Assembly (NCBI GenBank): GCA_910579865.1
Contig: CAJTXA010000029.1
Span: 1-34,862 of the forward strand
From: an uncultured Lachnospiraceae bacterium
GTDB taxonomy: Bacteria > Bacillota > Clostridia > Lachnospirales > Lachnospiraceae
Direction: 5' to 3'
Length of the DNA stretch: 34,862 nt
The notes under the pieces are model-generated. The model saw nothing but the letters and a program-made list of their open reading frames with translations, was not told where the DNA came from and did no database searches. Positions 26,204 to 34,847 of the stretch are shown piece after piece. Position 1 is the stretch's first letter; each line of letters opens with the position of its first letter. Made by a program: the position numbers and the translations under genes.

Positions 26204-26587
26204 CTAAAAACGTACCCCTAAATATTCATCATAAATCTGATCTAAAATCTGATGGGCTTCCTCCCTTGAGATTCCTTTACAAATCCCTTTCGCAAGCACC
26301 ACATTCATATTTTGACGCAGTTCATTCAGCGCCTGTATCTTATCGTAACTAAGAGCCACAACTGCTCCCTTTCTTCTGTCTAGCTTTACAAAACCTTCTT
26401 GGCGCAAAACAGAATAAGCCTTATTTACTGTATGCATATTTATCCCAATACTATCTGCTAACTGGCGCACGGAAGGAAGAGAATCCCCTTCCTTGTACTG
26501 CTCCATAGCAATTCCTATGATGATCTGATTTCTAAGCTGCATATAAAGTGCTTCTTCACTATTAAAATCAATGGACAATACAACCAT
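26204..26587 (-). CDS. GntR-family (YtrA-type) transcriptional regulator
   Basis: A 127-residue regulator consisting of a winged helix and a short C-terminal helical tail, the compact YtrA subfamily. Diagnostic: SIDFNSEEALYMQLRNQI at the start, EGDSLPSVRQLADSIGINMH (HTH with recognition helix) and NKAYSVLRQEGFVKLDRRKGAVV (wing). The tail is about 45 residues, without an effector domain. It opens the operon with clpC. The upstream promoter carries a 9-bp perfect dyad, consistent with autorepression, so it probably also limits clpC transcription. What releases it is unknown. Confidence 0.93.
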   Translation of the reverse strand: MVVLSIDFNSEEALYMQLRNQIIIGIAMEQYKEGDSLPSVRQLADSIGINMHTVNKAYSVLRQEGFVKLDRRKGAVVALSYDKIQALNELRQNMNVVLAKGICKGISREEAHQILDQIYDEYLGVRF

Positions 26588-26612
26588 CCGTTTCGCCCCT
26601 TTCTAACAATCT

Positions 26613-26664
26613 GTTATACTATTTCTATAACATCTAGTATAACCTTCCTTTTTTCTATTGTCAA
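26613..26664 (-). promoter_or_regulatory. GntR-clpC promoter with dyad operator
   Basis: On the minus strand TTGACA (26659-26664), a 17-nt spacer and TATACT (26636-26641). GTTATACTA / TAGTATAAC (26613-26621 and 26635-26643) is a perfect 9-bp inverted repeat with a 13-nt gap that covers the -10 and the start site, a classical position for repression by the GntR protein encoded next. Confidence 0.8.
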
Positions 26665-26674
26665 CCAGGCTTTC

Positions 26675-28492
26675 CTATTTGTTTTCATCCTCATCATCAT
26701 CAAAAAATTCAAAGTCATCATCTAGTTCAAACTCAATTTCATCATCAAGATCAGGAGCAAAATCGGGTTCTTTCTTTTTACTTGGTTTCTGTGATTTTTG
26801 CACTTTCTCTGTCTTTTGTAGATTTTCTGTTCGTTCTAGTCGCTCTGAACGAGGTATCTTTTCTAGTTTCTTTTCTTTTCTAATATCTGGAACACTTACC
26901 TCTGGAATATTTTCTGGCTCTATTAAATCCATATTTGGAGTTTCTTCAAAAGCTTCTTGACTTCCTGCCAAACCTCGGATTTTAAATACCATTCCAATAA
27001 TAGTAAATAACAAAATAATACATAAAATTGCCAATGTAATAATAATCATAAAATGTGTTTTGGAAGATTCTTTGTTTTCTTTTCGGCTTGCTGCTAAAGC
27101 CTCTTTTAATTCTTCCATATCACCTTCTTCATTCCCACTTGAACTAGATGATTTCTCATTTGCATGATAACGTTGCACTGTTTTTTCTTTTGTATCATAC
27201 TGATAAAAACCAGTATCTCCATTTGGATTCAGAGCATACACTAGAAAAAATTCTGCATCTGAATCAGAAACCCAAGCAGATACATTTGTCTGTACACTTT
27301 CTGAATTTGTTCCAGCCAATGTAATTGTAGTAGCAGTATAACCTGCAGGAGCAGTAATTCCCTCTGCAAGTAAAAGCAGATAACTTCCTTCTGTATTTTC
27401 CAAAGTAATATAAGGATAAACTGAATTTTTAGTTACATCATATACATAAAATCCACCATTACTTTTTAATCCATCTACCATATAAAACAGTGTAATATTC
27501 TGACTTCCTCCACTATAAGCAGGAATTTCTTTTTCCTGATAGGAAACAGTTGTTTCTGAGAATCCTTTTGGAATAGAATCACTATCTGGTGCTTTACTAA
27601 CAAACATATCTTTTCCATTTACAAAAAAAGAAACTGCCTGTTCCATTTCTTCTGAAGTAAGCCCAACACCAGATGCGGTAGTAGCTGCCTCTGTTTGTCC
27701 TGACGAAGCTGTTGTTTCTGCCTGTCTTTGAGTTGTTGTTTCTGTCTGTCCAGATGAAGTCGTTGTAGCAGCTGTTGTTTCTTCTGGTTTCCTACGTACA
27801 ATTATACTATATGTTTTTGTTGCACCACTTTCTGCAGTAACTGTAATCGAAATCGTATTTACTCCTACATCTAAGTTTGTATCGGAAACGGTATAAGTTG
27901 CCTTTTCATTACTAGTTGTTGCACTAACGGAAAGCTTATTGACATCATATGCTACTGTAATATCATATTCTGTTACATCTGGCGAAAATCCATATAACCC
28001 GCTTGGAGATAACATAAGAGAAGATAAATCACAATCTTCAGAAGCTGTCTGTGGTCCTTGTATTGTCACTGGTGCACTAGAAGCCTCTGTAATTGTCATA
28101 GAATCTCCACTGGAAGGATTTAATGGGCCTAAATCTGCTCCAGAAATACTGATATTACAATTTCCTGCTGATATTGCACGAAATGTCAACATATAAGAAT
28201 AAGAATCTGCATTTCCATAGCCTACAAATTTTAATCTTCCAGCTCCACCAGAATCTGCACCAGATACATATTCTATCATATCTGGATTATAATCCAAATA
28301 GAACTCATATGCTCCAATTGCCTCACTTCCTTTTACATAAACACCAACTTGAAAATTTTCTCCTTGTGTTGCTGTATAAGAAGTAGAGCCATAAGTTACG
28401 CTTCCTTCTGCTGCCAAAACAAAAATACTTTGGCAAAATAACAGTATCCATAACATAACTACTACGCTAATACATTGTTTTATACTTTTCAT
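26675..28492 (-). CDS. Membrane-anchored protein with cohesin-like and cadherin-like domains
   Basis: A 605-residue surface protein. Domains in order: a signal peptide (CISVVVMLWILLFCQSIFVLAAEG); a cohesin-like beta sandwich (about 30-150) with EFYLDYNPDMIEYVSG and MLTFRAISAGNCNISISGADLG, as in cellulosomal cohesins; a cadherin-like beta-sandwich domain (about 155-235) with LSPSGLYGFSPDVTEYDIT; a Thr/Gln/Ala-rich linker; a second globular part (about 270-450); one transmembrane helix (about 508-530, FMIIITLAILCIILLFTIIG); and a charged, acidic cytoplasmic tail. It follows the dockerin-enzyme gene by 24 nt, so the two are probably co-expressed. Cohesin is my assignment from sequence pattern; confirmation needs a profile search. 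Confidence 0.8.
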   Translation of the reverse strand: MKSIKQCISVVVMLWILLFCQSIFVLAAEGSVTYGSTSYTATQGENFQVGVYVKGSEAIGAYEFYLDYNPDMIEYVSGADSGGAGRLKFVGYGNADSYSYMLTFRAISAGNCNISISGADLGPLNPSSGDSMTITEASSAPVTIQGPQTASEDCDLSSLMLSPSGLYGFSPDVTEYDITVAYDVNKLSVSATTSNEKATYTVSDTNLDVGVNTISITVTAESGATKTYSIIVRRKPEETTAATTTSSGQTETTTQRQAETTASSGQTEAATTASGVGLTSEEMEQAVSFFVNGKDMFVSKAPDSDSIPKGFSETTVSYQEKEIPAYSGGSQNITLFYMVDGLKSNGGFYVYDVTKNSVYPYITLENTEGSYLLLLAEGITAPAGYTATTITLAGTNSESVQTNVSAWVSDSDAEFFLVYALNPNGDTGFYQYDTKEKTVQRYHANEKSSSSSGNEEGDMEELKEALAASRKENKESSKTHFMIIITLAILCIILLFTIIGMVFKIRGLAGSQEAFEETPNMDLIEPENIPEVSVPDIRKEKKLEKIPRSERLERTENLQKTEKVQKSQKPSKKKEPDFAPDLDDEIEFELDDDFEFFDDDEDENK

Positions 28493-28516
28493 TTTTTTCC
28501 CAACCTTTCGTATTTT

Positions 28517-30613
28517 TTATTTCTGTGAAATCTTCTGCATATCCAACAAATGCCGCTGTAAATATAACATGTCTCTTGCTGATATCGTCGATACTTTTGC
28601 ACCATCTTCATTTTTTACTAAATCTGACCAATTTAAATCTCCTGCTTCTGCATAAGGTCCAGTTAAAGGTGCTAATTCTAACAGATGACGCTGCATATAA
28701 AGCATATCCCTTCCTGTAATTTCTCCATCTCCATTTACGTCACCATAAATCACAATTGGATACTCCTTAATCACTTCTTCTGTAAATAATGCTGTAACCT
28801 GAAGAATATTTCCAGTTGCCAAAACTGAATCACTCTCTTTTTCTGTGAAATCAGAATTTAAAATTCGATAACCACAATTTGTCGTTGTAATTTCTTTCGA
28901 AAACTGCTCTACTGTAGTTCCTACCTCAAATCCATGTAACATCGTTGTAACTGTCTCTCCATTTAACACAGATAAAAAAATTTTTCCTTCTATATTTATA
29001 GAATATCCTCCTGCATTAAAAGTCGAATCATCTGTAGGGTTACTGATATTTATTGTATATGTAGTACTTGTCCCATTCTGTGCGGTAATGGTTACAGGAA
29101 TACTATTTAAACCCGCTTTTAATTCCACTGTTCCTGTTCCTGATATGCTTGCATTTTCATCTAATGTAGATGCTCGAATTGTAACATAACTTACCATTTC
29201 TGTGAAAACTAAATCGTATTCTAGTGTATCTTTATGGAAAGTTGGAGAAAGAGAATACCCATCTACTGTTAAAGAATAAAGTGCTGTAACAGAACTTCCT
29301 GTTCCCTTTGGTGCTTCACAAACACTTTGCGGCATATCTAGATAAACTGGAATCTTAAAAGCAATCGCCTGATTGACATTTGAACCATATGCGCTTGCCA
29401 TTTTTCTTGCTTCCATTGTAGGAGCTTGTACATTAGTCATATACTGATGTGTATAAGGATTACTTCCCTGTACATTAAACTTTTGCAGATATAATGTATC
29501 TTGTCCTACATTAATATAACGTGTTCCCAAATAAATTGCTCCTCCCGCAATCGCTTTCCATTTTGCATTCCATGGTAAAAAATAAGTATCATTATACTGT
29601 GAAGCAAAACTTAATCCAAGTACTACTGGATTGCCAGAACTGGTTGCACCAATATTATAAAAATTAAAGATCCCCTCATATCCACTTACATTTCCGCCTG
29701 TAGCGGCACTTCCACTTGTTCCAACCTCCTGAATACAGCGAGAAGCCAGATGGTAGGGACTAACTCCCGATTTCTCTGCTGCATAGACAAATGCTTCTGC
29801 ATAAGTGCCTGTCCATCCATCCGTATCTACATAACTTCCTTCCATAAAACTTCCATTTAGAATATTTTGAATTCCATAGATGGTCTGATAAGTATTATCA
29901 TAAGAAAGCGTTTCAAACTGAAAAATTTCTGTATCATTTAAAAAATTTCTTGGATCAAGATAATAAGCAATTAACTCTCTAGATGCTGCTACCCAATCAC
30001 TTCCATCAAATACCACCCAAGTATTGGTTGTATAGTCATAAGCACCTGGTTCCATCGATTTCCAAGAGGATATTGCAGAATTTTGGATTAAATTTTTTCC
30101 AACTTTGCTTTCTGCCTCCAATGCATCCGCCCATTCTAGATTTGTATGTTGTGCCTCAAAAATCCACGTTGGATGTTTTGCATGAAGGTTCCTTAAAGCT
30201 TCTCGATAGCTTTCTGGAAATCCCTGTGCATCCAAATAAGACTCAAAATCACCATTTGAATTTGTAGTTGTTCGTTCCCTAATATAATCACTTAATGCAT
30301 ACCCTGTTTTCTCTACATATTCATAAGTAAATGAAATATAATACCAAACATTACCAGAAGAATCTCTTACTTCATCTAAAATAGTAACACTATAACCATT
30401 TGGTAGCGTAATTTTTTCTCCATTATTTGTTGTGATATTGTCGTAATTTGTTCCAGGACCGGAACGTACATTAAGTGCAGCTGCACCAGACACTACTGCA
30501 CTGGTTGCTGCATCACAGTAGGAATTGTACAAAGATGTTCCTGCTATTAGTGTAATAGCTCCTAATAGAGAAAGCATAATACACCCTAGCTTATGTATGA
30601 AATCGTTTCTCAT
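28517..30613 (-). CDS. Secreted beta-N-acetylglucosaminidase (cell-wall hydrolase) with dockerin
   Basis: A 698-residue exported enzyme. Order: signal peptide (LGCIMLSLLGAITLIAGTSLY); an SH3-type wall-binding domain (about 38-110; LNVRSGPGTNYDNI); a glucosaminidase domain (about 130-430) with the Glu in LASRCIQEVGTSGSAATGG, GYEGIFNFYNIGA and NAKWKAIAGGAIYLGTRYI; a cadherin-like domain (LYSLTVDGYSLSPTFHKDT, about 450-530); and a C-terminal type I dockerin. Dockerin repeat 1 is GDVNGDGEITGRDMLYMQRHL; repeat 2 (GDLNWSDL ... ISARDMLYLQRHL) has an insertion in its calcium loop. The ATG at 30613 follows CGGAG. It cleaves peptidoglycan glycan chains. The neighbour's cohesin is its likely anchor. Confidence 0.88.
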   Translation of the reverse strand: MRNDFIHKLGCIMLSLLGAITLIAGTSLYNSYCDAATSAVVSGAAALNVRSGPGTNYDNITTNNGEKITLPNGYSVTILDEVRDSSGNVWYYISFTYEYVEKTGYALSDYIRERTTTNSNGDFESYLDAQGFPESYREALRNLHAKHPTWIFEAQHTNLEWADALEAESKVGKNLIQNSAISSWKSMEPGAYDYTTNTWVVFDGSDWVAASRELIAYYLDPRNFLNDTEIFQFETLSYDNTYQTIYGIQNILNGSFMEGSYVDTDGWTGTYAEAFVYAAEKSGVSPYHLASRCIQEVGTSGSAATGGNVSGYEGIFNFYNIGATSSGNPVVLGLSFASQYNDTYFLPWNAKWKAIAGGAIYLGTRYINVGQDTLYLQKFNVQGSNPYTHQYMTNVQAPTMEARKMASAYGSNVNQAIAFKIPVYLDMPQSVCEAPKGTGSSVTALYSLTVDGYSLSPTFHKDTLEYDLVFTEMVSYVTIRASTLDENASISGTGTVELKAGLNSIPVTITAQNGTSTTYTINISNPTDDSTFNAGGYSINIEGKIFLSVLNGETVTTMLHGFEVGTTVEQFSKEITTTNCGYRILNSDFTEKESDSVLATGNILQVTALFTEEVIKEYPIVIYGDVNGDGEITGRDMLYMQRHLLELAPLTGPYAEAGDLNWSDLVKNEDGAKVSTISARDMLYLQRHLLDMQKISQK

Positions 30614-30958
30614 CTTTTTCTCCGTTCTGTATAAATTCTTAACTCTATTTGCTGCTAAAAAGACATACAGGGACATTATAATTTTTTTTGAATAGAATTG
30701 CAACCTAAATCTGACAAAAAGTAGAATCTTCCTACTTTTTCATGTCCTGTCCTGTCTTTTTCTTGTTGTTATGGGAATAAAAGAACGTTTTTATAGGAGA
30801 AAATAAAAAAGAATTTCTAGAAAATTTTGTAAATATTATTTCCATATTTTTCATAGAAGGGAAAGAAATCTTTAATATATAAAGTTTTTCCCTTCTTAAA
30901 TAAGTCATTTTTTAATTTTAATCCTTTTTTTAGTATTCTTTCATAACATAAAACGATT
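30614..30958. other. Intergenic region between glucosaminidase and GGDEF gene
   Basis: No gene. It holds two dyads: a 9-bp hairpin AAAAAGTAG / CTACTTTTT (about 30716-30740), which on the minus strand ends in a T-run and may terminate the GGDEF transcript, and GAAGGGAAA / TTTCCCTTC (about 30856-30896), whose loop also contains CTTTA/TAAAG. The remainder is AT-rich and must contain the promoter of the glucosaminidase operon, though none is clear. Confidence 0.5.
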
Positions 30959-32593
30959 TTATTCTACTCTCTCAGCCTTATGTCGTCTTTTATAAGCATA
31001 CATAGCCACATCTGCCCTTCGAATAGTATCCTCAAAACTCTTATCCTTATCCAACTCGCAGATAGCAAATCCAAACGAAAAATTAATTCTTGCATCCCTT
31101 CCTTTCAGTACCAATTCCTCCATCCTTTCTGCACAAGCTCTTGCCTTTACCTGCATAGAAGGAGTAAAAATACAGATAAATTCATCTCCGCCAGTTCGAT
31201 AAACTTTTCCAATATGTTCCATCTCTCGATTTAAATAATCCGCATTATCCCGAATATACTGATCGCCTTGGTCATGGCCATACCGATCATTAATTTTCTT
31301 TAAATTATTTAAGTCAAAAGCAAATACACCATAGCCAACCGTTTGTTCTACTCCTAAATCCAATAATTCATTTAGATATTCCTGATAGGCTGTCCGATTC
31401 CAAAGTCCAGTCATTTTATCATGATAAGCCAGCTCCTCATATAACTCTGCTTTCTTTCCCTTCATTAGATTAAAAAAGATTCCTTTTGAAATATAGAGCA
31501 TTAAACAAATAATATAAACCAATGTCCCTATATAAGAACTTCCTACCTTCCCTCTTTGAAAATGATATTTTAGTAAATCCAATATGATTGTTATTGATAA
31601 AAACCAAAAACCAATTATCTCAATATGGAATCGTTTCTCTCCTTTTCTTCTCTTTCGAAAATAAATATTGTTATAACTAAGAATAATAAAAATACTAACA
31701 ATAACCAAATGTAATAATAGAATCGTCTGTGAAACATCCATTAATCTTAAAATCTGTAATAAATTACAAAACAAAAAATTCAAGCATGGAATCAAAGATA
31801 CCCATTCTATTTCATGATTATCTTCCCATGAAAACTCACTATAAAACATTACAAATGGGATTGGCATAAATAACAATATTTCAAATGTCATTAAGCTAAA
31901 AAACTCTACTCTTCCAAAAACAAGCTGTGGTATTCTGGCATTTAAAAATTCCCATAATGATAAAAATATTCCAAAGATTGCTAGATAAAAAACTTGATTA
32001 AAAACCTTTCTTTTTCTTGTCACAAGCCACAAAATAATTACTACAAAAGAGAGACTAAAAATCAAGGAGACACAAAGTAATGCTGCTAAATTCTCTTTTA
32101 CAATTTGTATAAAAATTGCCATCTTATCTCCTAGATAAATTATTCCAATATTCCCACGATGAGGATCTGACTTTGCGGTATTTACGATGGTAAGCTTTTT
32201 TCCACTATAATCTTCCTTCATTGGTATTACATTCCAATTTGTGACAGGAATATGAAAAAATTTCAAATTTTCTCCAAATTCATAAATCTTTTCCTCCTCA
32301 ATATATACCTCCAAAACAGTATGTCTAGAAAAAATTACCAGTGAATCCGCTTTGTCTACCTCTTCTAACGTTCGTGTAATTTCTATCTTTTGAGATAGGT
32401 AATTGCTAAGCTGGACTGGAACATGAATCTTTCTTTCATCAGATAAAGTCCATCCTTCTGATAGCTGCATCACTTCTCCGTTACAATAAGCTCTTTTCTC
32501 TGTTTCTTTTGTTATACCAGCAAAAACAAAGATCACTACCATCAATATAAGAAGTATTAGATGCAGAATATGTATCTTCTGCTTCTTATTCAT
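30959..32593 (-). CDS. Membrane GGDEF diguanylate cyclase, 7TM-type sensor
   Basis: A 544-residue signalling protein. An N-terminal anchor (LILLILMVVIFVFAGI) is followed by an extracytoplasmic beta-rich domain of about 130 residues, then about seven transmembrane segments (about 165-370) and a C-terminal GGDEF domain (about 390-540) with DKMTGLWNRTAYQEYL, FAFDLNNLKKINDRYGHDQGD and RTGGDEFICIF. The layout fits the 7TMR-DISM class. The site preceding GGDEF reads NREMEHIGKVY, so the RxxD inhibitory site is absent. The predicted product is c-di-GMP, complementing the HD-GYP enzyme at 9636. It is monocistronic. Confidence 0.9.
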   Translation of the reverse strand: MNKKQKIHILHLILLILMVVIFVFAGITKETEKRAYCNGEVMQLSEGWTLSDERKIHVPVQLSNYLSQKIEITRTLEEVDKADSLVIFSRHTVLEVYIEEEKIYEFGENLKFFHIPVTNWNVIPMKEDYSGKKLTIVNTAKSDPHRGNIGIIYLGDKMAIFIQIVKENLAALLCVSLIFSLSFVVIILWLVTRKRKVFNQVFYLAIFGIFLSLWEFLNARIPQLVFGRVEFFSLMTFEILLFMPIPFVMFYSEFSWEDNHEIEWVSLIPCLNFLFCNLLQILRLMDVSQTILLLHLVIVSIFIILSYNNIYFRKRRKGEKRFHIEIIGFWFLSITIILDLLKYHFQRGKVGSSYIGTLVYIICLMLYISKGIFFNLMKGKKAELYEELAYHDKMTGLWNRTAYQEYLNELLDLGVEQTVGYGVFAFDLNNLKKINDRYGHDQGDQYIRDNADYLNREMEHIGKVYRTGGDEFICIFTPSMQVKARACAERMEELVLKGRDARINFSFGFAICELDKDKSFEDTIRRADVAMYAYKRRHKAERVE

Positions 32594-32934
32594 TATCCCA
32601 CCTCCTATACTCTTTGTTTTTATATATTACCATATAAACACTTCTTTTTCCATAAAAATATAATAATTCATCTCGAATTATAATCTGTTATATCACTCCA
32701 TTATATTTCCATATTTTTTCTATAAAAATAAAAACGCCAATTTCTATATAAAAGAAATTTGACGTTTATAAATTTTATCTTTAAATACAACTTTACTATC
32801 TTCTGATTCTCTTCCGCTATATATAAAATAATTTATCAATTAGGAAATTATCTGACATTATATATTTTATCAATTGCGGAAATCTATTCTTACTATCTTT
32901 ATAATCATCACTACTTATATCAATTTCTTGTTCT
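32594..32934. other. AT-rich intergenic region with a terminator-like hairpin
   Basis: No gene recognised. The stem AAACG / CGTTT (32732-32736 and 32763-32767), extended inward by CAATTTCT / AGAAATTTG with one bulge, is followed on the minus strand by TTTTATTTTTA and probably ends the bactofilin operon; on the plus strand the flank is also T-rich. The rest shows no further structure I can support. Confidence 0.55.
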
Positions 32935-33672
32935 TTATGATTCCTTCTCTACAAATGTATGTTCCCCTGTAATTTCTTTAATTGTTGCACTACGACTTAC
33001 ACATAATGTTCCATTACAATCCACCCTATCAATTGTACAATTATCCCCAATTGTAATATTATGTCCATTTACTTCTTTTGCACGTACATTTTTTAATGTA
33101 ATTGTAGTCCCTTCAATCAAATCAACCTGAGAAAAATTCTCTTTTCCTCCATCATCTAATCCAATTAAACTGCGAATTCCTTTTTTTATCCATTGATATG
33201 GTTCAATTGATACCGATTCAATCCAAATCTCATCGCCGCAAATTTCATCTGCCCGAATAATTCCCTCTGCTTTTACAAAATCAGCACTAATTTCTCCTCC
33301 AAAATCTAACATTCCCTTACAAGTAATACTTTCTGCCTCTACTTTATCTCCTCTACTTCGAATTACCCCTTGAATATCTAACTTTTTTGCTTTCAAATTT
33401 CCAGAAAGATTCATAACTGCCTCTACCTTTACTTCATTACTAATAATCTCATTTGAAATATTAGTAACACCATTGACATGAAGAGACGCCGCTTTTACTA
33501 CCCCTTTTACTGTACTTACTCCTTCTAGACGCATTTTATTCGTTATCACATCTCCATTAATTGTTACCACTCCTGATACTTTAACCGAATGAAATTCTCC
33601 TCCCTTTATCGTTTGAATTCCCTCTATATGACACTTTAAATCACTCTCTGTATACTTTACTTCCTGTCCCAT
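32935..33672 (-). CDS. Bactofilin-like polymer-forming protein (YhbE/YhbF-like)
   Basis: A 245-residue cytoplasmic protein of beta-helix repeats. Strands recur about every 17-18 residues with the turn pattern seen in IEGIQTIKGGEFHSVKVSG, GVVTINGDVITNKMRLEG, VSTVKGVVKAASLHVNG and VMNLSGNLKAKKLDIQG, extending to residue 150; a final part (about 180-240) resumes with VRAKEVNGHNITIG and TIDRVDCNGTLCVS. This is the bactofilin (polymer-forming cytoskeletal) repeat. It follows the YhbD-type regulator by 13 nt, an arrangement also known from Bacillus yhbD-yhbE-yhbF. The strong AGGAGG site fits abundant expression. Its cellular role here is unknown. Confidence 0.82.
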   Translation of the reverse strand: MGQEVKYTESDLKCHIEGIQTIKGGEFHSVKVSGVVTINGDVITNKMRLEGVSTVKGVVKAASLHVNGVTNISNEIISNEVKVEAVMNLSGNLKAKKLDIQGVIRSRGDKVEAESITCKGMLDFGGEISADFVKAEGIIRADEICGDEIWIESVSIEPYQWIKKGIRSLIGLDDGGKENFSQVDLIEGTTITLKNVRAKEVNGHNITIGDNCTIDRVDCNGTLCVSRSATIKEITGEHTFVEKES

Positions 33673-33685
33673 TTTTCATTCCTCC

Positions 33686-34285
33686 TTATAAAAATTTTTC
33701 TTTTACTTGATTTGCTAATTGATTTACCAAATAAGATTCCATCTGACCAATTCGCTCCTCCGCTACAATCCGACTGCTTTCATAACAAAGAATTCCATAA
33801 CACTTTTGTTCTATCTGAAAAATCAAAAATTGCTTTCCTTCCTTTCCCATCTGATTTAACAGTCCTTTTGTACTATGACACAAATCACATATTTGCTCTA
33901 TTGGCAACTGATATTTCTTTCGATAATCAGAGAGTGCCAAAATCCATCCGACTTCTAGATAAGAATACTCCTCTTTCTTTACCAATAACGCAACTTCTGA
34001 ATCTACTTTTTCTAACTCTAATAATCTTTCCCAAGTTATCTCTTTTCCGTCTAGTGTTGTCGCTAACAGTTCTCGAATCTCTTCTAACGAACAAGAATCT
34101 TTTTTCTCTAATATAAAACGAATTCTTTCTAAAACCAGATCTTTTGGTAAAAAAGTTTCCTGTCCAGTAAAGGAAGATTGTTTCATAAACCACTCTTCTG
34201 GAATCAATCCTTCTCTTTTCCAGCGATACAATTGTCCATAAGATATCCCTGTCAACTTTAATAGTTCCTTCTTTGATATTGTCAA
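33686..34285 (-). CDS. YhbD-like (DUF4004) MerR-type regulator
   Basis: A 199-residue protein starting at a TTG codon with an excellent AGGAGGTG site 7 nt upstream. The N-terminal helix-turn-helix of MerR type reads KKELLKLTGISYGQLYRWKREGLIP, followed by FLPKDLVLERIRFIL. The rest (about 70-199) is helical and has no metal motif. In Bacillus this family is encoded before the bactofilin genes yhbE-yhbF, and the same neighbour is present here. It probably regulates its own operon through the inverted repeat over its promoter. Confidence 0.85.
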   Translation of the reverse strand: MTISKKELLKLTGISYGQLYRWKREGLIPEEWFMKQSSFTGQETFLPKDLVLERIRFILEKKDSCSLEEIRELLATTLDGKEITWERLLELEKVDSEVALLVKKEEYSYLEVGWILALSDYRKKYQLPIEQICDLCHSTKGLLNQMGKEGKQFLIFQIEQKCYGILCYESSRIVAEERIGQMESYLVNQLANQVKEKFL

Positions 34286-34349
34286 AAAAACACCTCCTAC
34301 ATTTCAAAACAATAGATAACACATTCTAAAAACTATTCTCACAAAATAA

Positions 34350-34400
34350 AACAATGTTTTGTTATGTTTTTAATATAACAAAACATTGTTCTCTTGTCAA
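34350..34400 (-). promoter_or_regulatory. YhbD-bactofilin promoter with 16-bp perfect dyad
   Basis: TTGACA (34395-34400 on the minus strand), a 17-nt spacer and TATATT (34372-34377). A perfect 16-bp inverted repeat (34350-34365 and 34375-34390; arm AACAATGTTTTGTTAT) with a 9-nt gap covers the -10 and the transcription start. A half copy, AAAACAATAGATAAC, lies at about 34305-34319. This is a strong operator candidate. Confidence 0.8.
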
Positions 34401-34479
34401 CTTTTTCTTTTATCTTTTTCAAAAAATTATTTTCCTATCTATTTTTTATCCAATCATACCATAAAAATAATACAAAATT

Positions 34480-34716
34480 TTATTCCTTTAAAATCTGAAC
34501 AATTTTAATATAATTTTCAGGTTGGTGAGGAAATGTGCAATTCGTACAAATTTTTATTTTTTTTCTATTCTTTTCCATATATTGTGGATTTCCTGGACAA
34601 TCTTCTTTTAAATAAAGAGGACAATAACAAAATAAACAATTAAAATTATCTAATCCCTTATGACAAGGAAAGTAACTACACTCCCTATTTTCAAAAAAGC
34701 AATATGAATTTTTCAT
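34480..34716 (-). CDS. Cysteine-rich small-domain protein
   Basis: A 78-residue protein consisting of one Cys-rich zinc-type module. Cysteines occur in ECSYFPCHKG, NFNCLFCYCPLYLKEDC, and KICTNCTFPH, giving three CxxC or CxC pairs plus His residues; the signature FNCLFCYCPLY is typical of the cysteine-rich small domain (PF04071 type, also fused to CobZ-like cobamide proteins in archaea). RBS AGGAAGAG precedes the start. It is encoded alone, upstream of the YhbD gene. Function is unknown, though the metal-binding prediction is sound. Confidence 0.8.
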   Translation of the reverse strand: MKNSYCFFENRECSYFPCHKGLDNFNCLFCYCPLYLKEDCPGNPQYMEKNRKKIKICTNCTFPHQPENYIKIVQILKE

Positions 34717-34806
34717 CTTTTCTCTTCCTTTTTTATTTATAAACTATATTTTTTATTGATTTTATAGACGAAAATCGTCTTATAACTTCTTACAAGCCTT
34801 TATAGA

Positions 34807-34847
34807 AAACGGCAAAAACCATTGATTTTTCAAGGTTCTTGCCGTTT
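34807..34847. terminator. Hairpin terminator near the right window edge
   Basis: AAACGGCAA / TTGCCGTTT (34807-34815 and 34839-34847) pair over 9 bp, extended by AACC / GGTT. The loop contains TCAAGGTT, the octamer also seen near the left edge. It probably ends a gene located to the right, on the minus strand, or to the left, on the plus strand. Confidence 0.65.

Noticed and set aside
26658..26960. Ser-rich plus-strand frame
   Set aside because: It is the antisense of the acidic Asp/Glu-rich tail of the cohesin-like protein.
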